Assembly: GCA_022866585.1 (NCBI GenBank) | Contig: JALHUP010000005.1 | Span: 1 to 6,467, forward strand | Direction: 5' to 3' | Length of the DNA stretch: 6,467 bases | From: Candidatus Zixiibacteriota bacterium | GTDB lineage: Bacteria > Zixibacteria > MSB-5A5 > SM1-73 | In this document: in pieces, positions 1 to 4,499 of the stretch | Layout: the number at the start of each line of letters is the position of its first letter | Position numbering within the stretch: the stretch's first letter is position 1 | Notes under the pieces: generated by a model | Told to the model about the DNA's origin: nothing | What the model saw: only the letters and a program-made list of their open reading frames with translations | Databases searched by the model: none | Made by a program: the position numbers and the translations under genes

Positions 1-291
1 ATCTACACACGTCCTGCACGTGGAAGCTCTGCGGGAGGTGGGTATTCCACGGTTGACGATCTTTTGAAACTAGTTGTTGCACTCAAGATGAACAAGCTGT
101 TGGCACCCAAGACTTCGGAGGAAATCAACGAATCCGGTATCTCCATCGCCGGTGGGGCTCCCGGAATAAATGCACTAGTGGAAACCAACCCCGAAACTGA
201 CTACGTAATCATCGTTCTTTCGAATTACGACCCACCAGCAGCGGGCAAGGTTGCACGCAAGATCAACTCGTTCCTTGGACGCTTGAAATGA
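1..291 (+). CDS. Serine hydrolase, beta-lactamase/transpeptidase-like family, C-terminal fragment
   Basis: The reading frame is open from base 1 and ends at TGA 289-291, so only the last 96 residues are in the window. The GGGYSTVDDLLK segment and the later GGAPGIN...VLSNYDPPAA segment are typical of the C-terminal part of the Pfam Beta-lactamase (PF00144) family of esterases and D-Ala-D-Ala-peptidase-like hydrolases. The catalytic SxxK and YxN motifs would lie upstream and cannot be checked. In many relatives the third active-site motif is HGG just before APGIN. Here it reads IAGGAPG with no histidine, and the stretch between the LLAP segment and this motif is short. I believe this variant also occurs in other members of the family. 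Substrate and location are unknown. It probably belongs to a transcription unit entering from the left. Confidence 0.85.
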   Translation: MYTRPARGSSAGGGYSTVDDLLKLVVALKMNKLLAPKTSEEINESGISIAGGAPGINALVETNPETDYVIIVLSNYDPPAAGKVARKINSFLGRLK

Positions 292-296
292 CCTCG

Positions 297-340
297 CAGG
301 TCCGGTGCCCTGCACCCAGACGGGCTCGTCCGAGCACCTG
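297..340. repeat. Three-way-junction-like cluster of inverted repeats after the hydrolase gene
   Basis: Three short perfect stems nest together. The outer pair is CAGGT 297-301 with ACCTG 336-340. Inside it are GGTGC 304-308 with GCACC 312-316, and GCTCG 324-328 with CGAGC 331-335. The element starts six bases after the stop codon at 289-291. It is not a tRNA, because there is no T-loop consensus and the arms are too short. It may be a 3' end structure or a mobile palindrome; the sequence does not decide. Confidence 0.4.
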
Positions 341-354
341 ACACAAAGAGAAGT

Positions 355-373
355 CAGGAGCACGGGGCTCCTG
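355..373. repeat. Hairpin, 7-bp perfect stem
   Basis: CAGGAGC 355-361 pairs with GCTCCTG 367-373 around a five-base loop. There is no following T-tract, so it is not a standard intrinsic terminator. It sits with the hairpin cluster just upstream, in a gene-free interval (292-668). Confidence 0.45.
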
Positions 374-455
374 GCCCACTAGCTTTGCTCTGCGCCTCCC
401 CCGCGCTGGTCATGCATTTCGTTAGAACATCCTGACTGTGAAGTCGAAAAGGTAG

Positions 456-472
456 TCCCGCAGAATGCGGGA
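456..472. repeat. Small palindrome TCCCGCA-GAA-TGCGGGA
   Basis: This is a perfect 7-bp inverted repeat with a three-base loop. The same stem recurs at 3185-3201, where it is nested inside a larger palindromic repeat. Two independent occurrences in 6.5 kb suggest a dispersed small repeat. That it is dispersed across the genome is inference. Confidence 0.55.
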
Positions 473-497
473 TCGGGCCTGCCATTGATTTATTTTG

Positions 498-531
498 AAA
501 CCCTTTGACAAGGATATCAAAGGGTGTTTTT
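498..531 (+). terminator. Intrinsic terminator downstream of the serine hydrolase
   Basis: CCCTTTGA 501-508 and TCAAAGGG 517-524 form a perfect 8-bp stem, followed by TGTTTTT. This is a standard Rho-independent layout on the + strand. It most likely ends transcription arriving from the hydrolase side and insulates the iron-sulfur gene. Confidence 0.75.
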
Positions 532-571
532 AGGTTTGGACACAGAGTTCAGCAAATTACTTGTAATGTGA

Positions 572-600
572 TTGAAAGGACAAATTAAATTTCTTGTATT
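572..600 (+). promoter_or_regulatory. Possible sigma70-like promoter for the iron-sulfur protein gene
   Basis: TTGAAA (572-577) is followed after 17 bases by TGTATT (595-600), in an AT-rich stretch between a terminator and a gene start. The -10 match is only four of six. A rival pair, TTGTAT 594-599 and TAATAT 617-622, has the same spacing and is no better. A promoter is expected here, but the exact one is uncertain. Confidence 0.3.
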
Positions 601-668
601 TTTTCATAATTATGTGTAATATGTTTTAAAGACATAAAGGTAGAACCAAGACACAAGAGGGTTTAATT

Positions 669-1925
669 ATGGGACACGTGATTGGAAAAGACGTTTACCG
701 GAAGCTCGGTAAAAAGATTGATAATCTAACCGTGAGAGCCCCCTGGAATGAAACATTTCACGCCATTTTGAAAGAGCTATACTCCACAGAGGAAGCTGAT
801 GTTGTTGTTAAAATGCCATACGGTTTATCTAATTTTGATCGAATCGAAAAAATTACCAAATATGAGCGTCCCAAATTGCAAAAGATCCTGGAGAGTCTGT
901 GTGCCAAGGGCTTGGTGATGGACCTCTGGATTTTTGATGAATATCAATACATGCTTTCTCCTTTGGTTATCGGGATATTTGAGTTTACAATGATGAGAAC
1001 AGGGAAGGACCTGAATACAAAAGAATGGGCGAAACTTTTTCACAACTATCTGGAAAGCGATGGCACATTCTATAGGGCGAACTTTAAACATAACGAAAAA
1101 ATCTCACCGTTGAGGACACTGCCGCATGAAGATGCCATAGAAACTTCAGAACACGTTGAAGTTTTGGATTACGAAAAAGCCACAGCCATCATTGAAGGAG
1201 CCAAAAAATTCTCAATTGGTCTTTGTTCCTGCCGTCATGAAAAACTGCATGTGGGAGAGAAGAAGTGCGACGTCCCGTTGGAGACCTGTTCTACTTTTGA
1301 TTCAGCGGCTGATTATATGATCAGGCACAATTTTGCAAAAGAGGTTTCTAAAACTGAAATGCTGGAAAACCTCGCCCGTTCCAAAGAAATGGGGCTGGTG
1401 TTTTGTGCCGATAATGCGAAAAAGGATATCACTTTTATATGTCACTGCTGTAAGTGTTGCTGTAATGTATTGTTAGGTATAAGCAAATTTGGTTATCCTA
1501 ATGTAGTCGTCACGTCCAGTTTTATCGCTACAAGTGATGAAAAGAAGTGTGCAGAATGTGGAACATGTGCCGAAGCCTGCCCCATCGATGCAATAAAGAT
1601 GCTTCCCGAAGGAAATCCAAAAATAGATACGTCTATATGTATGGGCTGCGGCGTATGCGCATTAAAATGCGAGACCGGAGCGCTTAAACTGGTAAAGCGT
1701 AAACAAAGGGTCGTCCATCCGGAGACTGTTTTTGAGAGAGTAATCCTGCAATGCCTTGAAAGAGGAACTCTTCAAAACCAGATGTTTAGTAATCCTCAAA
1801 GTATAACCCACACATTTATGCGTGGTTTTTTAGGGGCATTCCTAAAACTTCCTCCAGTGAAAAAAGCTCTGATGAGTGATACCCTCCGATCGTCATTTCT
1901 CGGAATTATGAAGAAGGGAGCTTAA
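669..1925 (+). CDS. Cysteine-rich protein with two C-terminal 4Fe-4S ferredoxin motifs
   Basis: The 418-residue protein is soluble, with no signal peptide or membrane segment, so it is probably cytoplasmic. Residues about 20-90 look like a winged-helix-type helical domain. The middle holds three cysteine groups: CSCRH (C186, C188), CDVPLETC (C200, C207), and CHCCKCCC (258-265, six cysteines in eight residues). Two classical cluster motifs follow. The first is CxxCxxCxxxCP at C294, C297, C300 and C304. The second is CxxCxxCxxxC at C324, C327, C330 and C334. The last 80 residues are helical and have no cluster motif. Proteins of this layout are annotated as 4Fe-4S-binding proteins in anaerobes; I know of no assigned reaction. 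AAGAGGG (655-661) lies seven bases before the ATG and supports the start. It appears monocistronic, with a terminator before and probably one after. An electron-transfer or redox-sensing role is inference. Confidence 0.9.
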   Translation: MGHVIGKDVYRKLGKKIDNLTVRAPWNETFHAILKELYSTEEADVVVKMPYGLSNFDRIEKITKYERPKLQKILESLCAKGLVMDLWIFDEYQYMLSPLVIGIFEFTMMRTGKDLNTKEWAKLFHNYLESDGTFYRANFKHNEKISPLRTLPHEDAIETSEHVEVLDYEKATAIIEGAKKFSIGLCSCRHEKLHVGEKKCDVPLETCSTFDSAADYMIRHNFAKEVSKTEMLENLARSKEMGLVFCADNAKKDITFICHCCKCCCNVLLGISKFGYPNVVVTSSFIATSDEKKCAECGTCAEACPIDAIKMLPEGNPKIDTSICMGCGVCALKCETGALKLVKRKQRVVHPETVFERVILQCLERGTLQNQMFSNPQSITHTFMRGFLGAFLKLPPVKKALMSDTLRSSFLGIMKKGA

Positions 1926-1937
1926 AAACAGAAAATG

Positions 1938-1977
1938 GAGTTGGTTTACTGAAATGTAAACTCTCTTTCATTGTTTT
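1938..1977 (+). terminator. Probable terminator of the iron-sulfur protein gene
   Basis: GTTTAC 1944-1949 pairs with GTAAAC 1956-1961 around a six-base loop. GAG/CTC can pair outside it across a small internal loop, and the T-rich run TTTCATTGTTTT follows. It begins 13 bases after the stop codon. The stem is weak, so this is a moderate call. Confidence 0.45.
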
Positions 1978-2058
1978 GGTTCAGTGCGTGTAACGTGAAC
2001 CTCAAGCGGTGAAAGGGGGTGAGTTTCAAAACCACGGCTCTTGCATTAAAAAAAACAC

Positions 2059-2086
2059 TTGACAAGCGCAAAAGGGCTATTATATT
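2059..2086 (+). promoter_or_regulatory. Strong sigma70-type promoter for the tandem leader and lipoprotein gene
   Basis: TTGACA (2059-2064) is a perfect -35 box. TATATT (2081-2086) matches the -10 consensus at five of six positions, with a 16-base spacer. The expected start is near 2093. That gives a 5' untranslated region of about 440 bases before the lipoprotein start at 2532, far longer than an ordinary leader. Both leader copies would be transcribed from here. Confidence 0.75.
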
Positions 2087-2140
2087 ACTCACCCGTAAAA
2101 TTCATTTGCCCTGGTTGGAACTTTTTGGGCGGTTGTGTCG

Positions 2141-2253
2141 TGGAAAGTAAACGGCCGGATTTTTTAGCGATCCGGTATGAGTTGAAGAGGTGAACTAAAG
2201 GAGAAAACGCAGGTAGGATGTGTGCCCACTGGGTGCGTGTCCTTCTTTTTTTT
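2141..2253 (+). ncRNA. Structured leader RNA, copy 1 (candidate cis-regulatory element)
   Basis: This copy shares an ordered set of blocks with a second copy about 235-244 bases downstream. The order is GAAAGTAAA (2143-2151), a hairpin CCGGAT 2155-2160 with ATCCGG 2170-2175, ACTAAAGG followed by a GAAAA run (2194-2207), then GGATGTGTGC (2216-2225) opening a long hairpin, and then TTCTTT. The first hairpin sits in the equivalent place in both copies but has a different sequence, as expected if structure is conserved. The layout resembles a riboswitch or attenuator with an expression platform. I do not recognise a known class; the motifs do not fit the c-di-GMP (GEMM), TPP, cobalamin, glycine or fluoride consensus as I know them. 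Confidence 0.5.
2216..2253 (+). terminator. Terminator hairpin inside leader copy 1
   Basis: GGATGTGTGCCC (2216-2227) pairs with GGGTGCGTGTCC (2231-2242) around the loop ACT, giving 12 continuous pairs if G-U pairs are allowed. TTCTTTTTTTT (2243-2253) follows. This is an intrinsic terminator placed within a leader, so transcripts from the 2059 promoter may stop here unless the hairpin is prevented from forming. The conserved AAGG at 2198-2201 could pair with CCTT at 2241-2244 and disrupt its base. Confidence 0.65.
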
Positions 2254-2287
2254 ACCTTGATTTGATCTAAGAGAAAAGAATGTCAAA

Positions 2288-2353
2288 ATGGTCCCACGTA
2301 TCTGTTAATCGAACTTAACACTAATCGTGCTGGGGCTGGCACTTTTAAGGAGG
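2288..2353 (+). pseudogene. Decayed start of a paralogous lipoprotein gene
   Basis: The block ATGTCAAAATG at 2280-2290 repeats the one around the true lipoprotein start (2524-2534), and the following bases still match (NTCNNACGTAT in both copies). Here the frame reads MVPRIC and then stops at TAA 2306-2308. If the stop is read through, the same frame continues with the hydrophobic run LTLIVLGLALL, as in a signal peptide. Leader copy 2 begins shortly afterwards. The simplest reading is a tandem duplication in which the first gene was truncated to its start. Alternatively, MVPRIC is a functional leader peptide. Confidence 0.45.
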
Positions 2354-2375
2354 TGGTGTTGTCAAAGGTCAAAAG

Positions 2376-2500
2376 TTGAAAGTAAATGGCTGGGTTTATT
2401 ATAGCCATACAATATAAGGGGGAAAGTTGCACTAAAGGCGAAAAAAGTCAAACGGGATGTGTGCAAGTGGGCCGGACTTGTATGTATCCTTCTTTATTAA
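2376..2500 (+). ncRNA. Structured leader RNA, copy 2, directly upstream of the lipoprotein gene
   Basis: The block order matches copy 1: GAAAGTAAA (2378-2386), a hairpin ATGGCT 2386-2391 with AGCCAT 2403-2408, ACTAAAGG plus a GAAAA run (2431-2444), GGATGTGTGC (2455-2464) opening a 14-pair stem, then TTCTTT (2490-2495). The terminator-like hairpin ends about 40 bases before the lipoprotein ATG, and the ribosome site AAAGGG (2518-2523) lies downstream of it. This arrangement suits control of the lipoprotein by termination or by altered access to the start. A weak overlapping promoter (TTGAAA 2376-2381, TATTAT 2397-2402) is possible but is not conserved in copy 1. Confidence 0.5.
2455..2499 (+). 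terminator. Terminator-like hairpin inside leader copy 2
   Basis: GGATGTGTGCAAGT (2455-2468) pairs with ACTTGTATGTATCC (2476-2489) in 14 continuous pairs, four of them G-U. The T-rich run TTCTTTATT follows. The left arm is identical to copy 1 for ten bases, while the right arm and loop differ but still pair. The T-run is interrupted, so termination here may be partial. Confidence 0.55.
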
Positions 2501-2531
2501 CTAACTTCAACCGGCAGAAAGGGATGTCAAA

Positions 2532-3128
2532 ATGTTCAAACGTATTGCAGTAGTTTTTGTTGTTTTTGTTTTACTCGCCTTCGTTAGTTGTGCCAAGGCG
2601 CCTGAGCAGGAAATACAAAATGCAAACTCTGCTATCGAGGCGGCCAGAACCGCTGAATCTGAAGAATACGCACCTGATGCCTTTCAGGTAGCCATGGATA
2701 CTTTGAATGCCGCCAATGCGGCCAAGACGGAGGCCGACGGCAAATTTGCACTCCTCAGAAGTTATGGTAAGGCAAAAGAGTTATTCGTCCGGGCCGAGGG
2801 TTTGGCAAACGAGGCGGCAACTACCGCGCAGACTGAAAAGGAACGGGTCAAGGCTGAAGTAACAGAACTTATTACTCAAGCACAAACGGTCTTAGATTCC
2901 GCTAATGCGGCACTGAAGAAAGCCCCGAGAGGTAAGGGCTCCAAAGCCGATATTGAGCTGATAAAGAACGAGCTTGCCGCCGCCCAAGCCGGTTTTGACG
3001 AAGGCCAGGCCGATTTCAACACGGGAAAATATAAAACCGCTAAGGCAAAAATCGAAGCCGCCATGCAGAAAGCCCAAGCTGTAACAGAAGAAATTGCACA
3101 AGCGGCGGCTAAGAAAACGGGTAAGTAG
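2532..3128 (+). CDS. Alanine-rich helical lipoprotein, DUF4398-like
   Basis: The 198-residue protein begins with a lipoprotein signal: MFKR, a valine- and phenylalanine-rich hydrophobic core, and FVSC with the lipidated cysteine at position 20. The rest is almost entirely helix-forming, rich in Ala, Glu and Lys, with no other cysteine and no catalytic motif. It resembles the DUF4398 family of envelope lipoproteins, which often carry or accompany OmpA-like domains; no such domain is present here. Residues 30-81 align without a gap to the N-terminal domain of the L,D-transpeptidase encoded from 3408, at the same distance from the cysteine. The ATG is set by AAAGGG eight bases upstream. Its promoter is probably at 2059, through the tandem leader. 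Its likely place is the periplasmic face of the outer membrane; a structural or peptidoglycan-associated role is inference. Confidence 0.85.
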   Translation: MFKRIAVVFVVFVLLAFVSCAKAPEQEIQNANSAIEAARTAESEEYAPDAFQVAMDTLNAANAAKTEADGKFALLRSYGKAKELFVRAEGLANEAATTAQTEKERVKAEVTELITQAQTVLDSANAALKKAPRGKGSKADIELIKNELAAAQAGFDEGQADFNTGKYKTAKAKIEAAMQKAQAVTEEIAQAAAKKTGK

Positions 3129-3161
3129 CATCATTAATACAAACGTAAGAAATAAGTTTAC

Positions 3162-3284
3162 ATACCCCTCACCCTAACCCCTCGTCCCGCAAAGTGCGGG
3201 ACGCATCTCCCACAAGGGGAGGGGGGACTTCATAAATTTTCCCCCTCCCTTGATGGGAGGGGGCAGGGGGAGGGTGATGATGTC
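3162..3284. repeat. REP-like compound palindromic repeat
   Basis: The outer arms form an imperfect inverted repeat: ATACCCCTCACCCTAACCCC on the left against GGGGGCAGGGGGAGGGTGAT on the right. Inside, CCCCCTCCC 3241-3249 pairs perfectly with GGGAGGGGG 3255-3263. The left inner stem CCCCTC...CC with GGGAGGGG (3217-3224) is split by a 26-base insertion. C/G-rich palindromes starting CCCTCACCCTAACCC are a familiar intergenic repeat type in many genomes, usually treated as REP or MITE-like. It lies downstream of the lipoprotein gene and codes for nothing. Confidence 0.75.
3184..3209. mobile_element. Nested 23-base palindrome inserted in the REP-like repeat, flanked by CTC
   Basis: GTCCCGCA (3184-3191) pairs with TGCGGGAC (3195-3202) around AAG. 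CTC lies on both sides (3181-3183 and 3207-3209), as in a three-base target duplication. Removing 26 bases joins CCCCTC to CC and restores a perfect 8-bp stem with GGGAGGGG at 3217-3224. The same palindrome core occurs at 456-472. Confidence 0.45.
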
Positions 3285-3300
3285 AATTTATTTCATTCGT

Positions 3301-3329
3301 TTGCTATAGTTACCCAAAAATAGTAGAAT
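3301..3329 (+). promoter_or_regulatory. Possible promoter for the L,D-transpeptidase operon
   Basis: TTGCTA (3301-3306) and TAGAAT (3324-3329) are separated by 17 bases. The -10 box matches at five of six positions and the -35 box at four. The predicted start falls at about 3336, exactly where the strong hairpin 3336-3377 begins. The operon would therefore start with a stable 5' hairpin, unless the true promoter is elsewhere. Confidence 0.35.
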
Positions 3330-3335
3330 ATCATG

Positions 3336-3384
3336 CTATAGCGGGGGACCGTCATGATGAGCGGCCCCCCGCTATAGGTTTTAT
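3336..3384 (+). terminator. Strong hairpin with T-rich tail: terminator or 5' stabilising structure
   Basis: CTATAGCGGGGG (3336-3347) pairs perfectly with CCCCCGCTATAG (3366-3377) in 12 base pairs. Three further pairs form inside after one mismatch, and GTTTTATTT follows. It lies 208 bases past the lipoprotein stop codon and just before the ribosome site of the next operon. Termination of the lipoprotein transcript is the simplest role. Confidence 0.65.
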
Positions 3385-3393
3385 TTGCATTCT

Positions 3394-3402
3394 GGGGTGA
3401 GG
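3394..3402 (+). promoter_or_regulatory. Ribosome binding site that points to a CTG start at 3408
   Basis: GGGGTGAGG lies five bases before CTG 3408-3410 and is the only good ribosome site in this region. No ATG, GTG or TTG lies in frame between the in-frame stop at 3375-3377 and GTG 3450. That GTG has no Shine-Dalgarno sequence and lies in the middle of the hydrophobic signal segment. Confidence 0.5.
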
Positions 3403-3407
3403 TTTCT

Positions 3408-4499
3408 CTGCGCATAAGGTTCAGGTTCTTTTTAGTTACAGCACTTATTGTGATTCTTTTTTCGGTGTTGGCTTTATTGTTCCTCCCGTGTCAGCACCCT
3501 CCATTACTCTCTTTAGAAAATGCCAAGTCGGCATTAAATTTGGCAGCGAAGGCGGATGCTTTACGCTATGCGGAAAAGCCTTACCGCTCCGCTGAACAAG
3601 TGCTGAAAAACGGCTGGATAGAGATGGCGCACCAGAACGCTCGTCTGTCCCCTTTTCGTGACTACAAGGTTGCCGATTCTCTTCTTAATCTTTCCACCCA
3701 GATGGCACACCAGGCGACCCGGGAGGCGGAGGAATGCGTCCGTCACCTTGATTCCTTAGCGCAAAGCGAGCGCACCGATTTGCAGAACGAACTTCTGTCT
3801 TGCCGTGATGCTCTCAACGGTTCCTTGATGAATTTCAAAGCAGAGCGTTACTGGTCTTTAGCCGACATGTCCCTCAAAATGAGTGAGCTCCTCATTGACA
3901 AAGGTGAATATGAGGAAGCACGCCAGACGGTGACCAAAGGGAAAGAATCATTACGCCAGTTGATTGACATCCTCGCCGAATACGCGAATGATGAAGCTCA
4001 AAAAATAAATGTCTGGCGCCGCTGGGTGCAGGAAACTTTAGCGGAGTCACGCACAAACGGGACCTACGCCGTAATCGTAGATAAGTCTGCACACAAAACA
4101 TACCTGGTACAGGCGGGAAACTTGGTGCACACTTATGACTGTGAGTTGGGTTACAACTCCGTCCATCAGAAACTGTTTGCGGGTGATGGTGCCACACCGG
4201 AAGGACGATATCAGGTTAGTGCGGTCAAATCGCGTGGGAGTAAGTACTACAAAGCATTGCTCCTCGACTACCCCAACCAGCTGGACAAAAAGCGGTTTGG
4301 AGAAAACAAAAGCAAAGGCATTATCTCTTCCCGTGCCCGCATCGGTGGGCTTATCGAGATCCATGGGGAAGGGGGCAAAAATAAAGACTGGACCGAGGGC
4401 TGTATAGCCCTCACGAACAGTGAAATGGATCATATTATGCGATACGTCACGATGGGCACAAAAGTGACCATCGTTCGTCGTTCGGACAAATGGCCATGA
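3408..4499 (+). CDS. L,D-transpeptidase-like (YkuD) protein with N-terminal DUF4398-like helical domain
   Basis: Starting at CTG 3408 gives 363 residues; the first canonical start is GTG 3450 (349 residues). I prefer 3408 because of its ribosome site and because it restores a basic signal-peptide start, RIRFRFF, before the hydrophobic core. The core ends at FLPC (Cys28); proline at -1 makes an atypical lipobox. Residues about 37-190 are helical and align to the upstream lipoprotein. Residues about 219-363 form a YkuD domain, beginning YAVIVDKSAHKTYLV and ending with IEIHG (His319) and TEGCIAL (Cys332). Canonical enzymes have SHGC(I/V)R; here the Ser-His and Arg are replaced, a variant I associate with YafK/DpaA-like members, some of which cleave rather than form crosslinks. 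It probably modifies peptidoglycan in the periplasm. It overlaps the next gene, so the two are translationally coupled. Confidence 0.85.
   Translation: MRIRFRFFLVTALIVILFSVLALLFLPCQHPPLLSLENAKSALNLAAKADALRYAEKPYRSAEQVLKNGWIEMAHQNARLSPFRDYKVADSLLNLSTQMAHQATREAEECVRHLDSLAQSERTDLQNELLSCRDALNGSLMNFKAERYWSLADMSLKMSELLIDKGEYEEARQTVTKGKESLRQLIDILAEYANDEAQKINVWRRWVQETLAESRTNGTYAVIVDKSAHKTYLVQAGNLVHTYDCELGYNSVHQKLFAGDGATPEGRYQVSAVKSRGSKYYKALLLDYPNQLDKKRFGENKSKGIISSRARIGGLIEIHGEGGKNKDWTEGCIALTNSEMDHIMRYVTMGTKVTIVRRSDKWP

Noticed and set aside
297..340. tRNA-like cloverleaf
   Set aside because: The stems are only five pairs, there is no T-loop consensus or acceptor arm, and the total length is too short.
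2141..2253. Match of the leader to a c-di-GMP-I (GEMM), TPP, cobalamin, glycine or fluoride riboswitch
   Set aside because: The conserved cores of these classes as I know them (for example GCAAA motifs of GEMM or CTGAGA of TPP) are absent. A covariance search could still overturn this.
2347..2379. AAGGAGG followed by TTG 2359 and a six-codon frame ending at TGA 2379
   Set aside because: The ribosome-like site is good, but the peptide is six residues, is not repeated in the other leader copy, and runs into the conserved GAAAGTAAA block. It is probably chance.
2892..3134. Antisense open frame opposite the lipoprotein 3' half
   Set aside because: Alanine- and lysine-rich coding sequence gives open antisense frames by composition, and no supporting start signal is seen.
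4135..4407. Same-strand 90-codon frame inside the first L,D-transpeptidase
   Set aside because: It is an alternative frame of the YkuD domain with no recognisable motif and no ribosome site.
4047..4433. Antisense open frame of 128 codons opposite the first L,D-transpeptidase
   Set aside because: It lies wholly within a well-supported YkuD coding region. The encoded peptide shows no domain or signal and reads as the complement of conserved codons.
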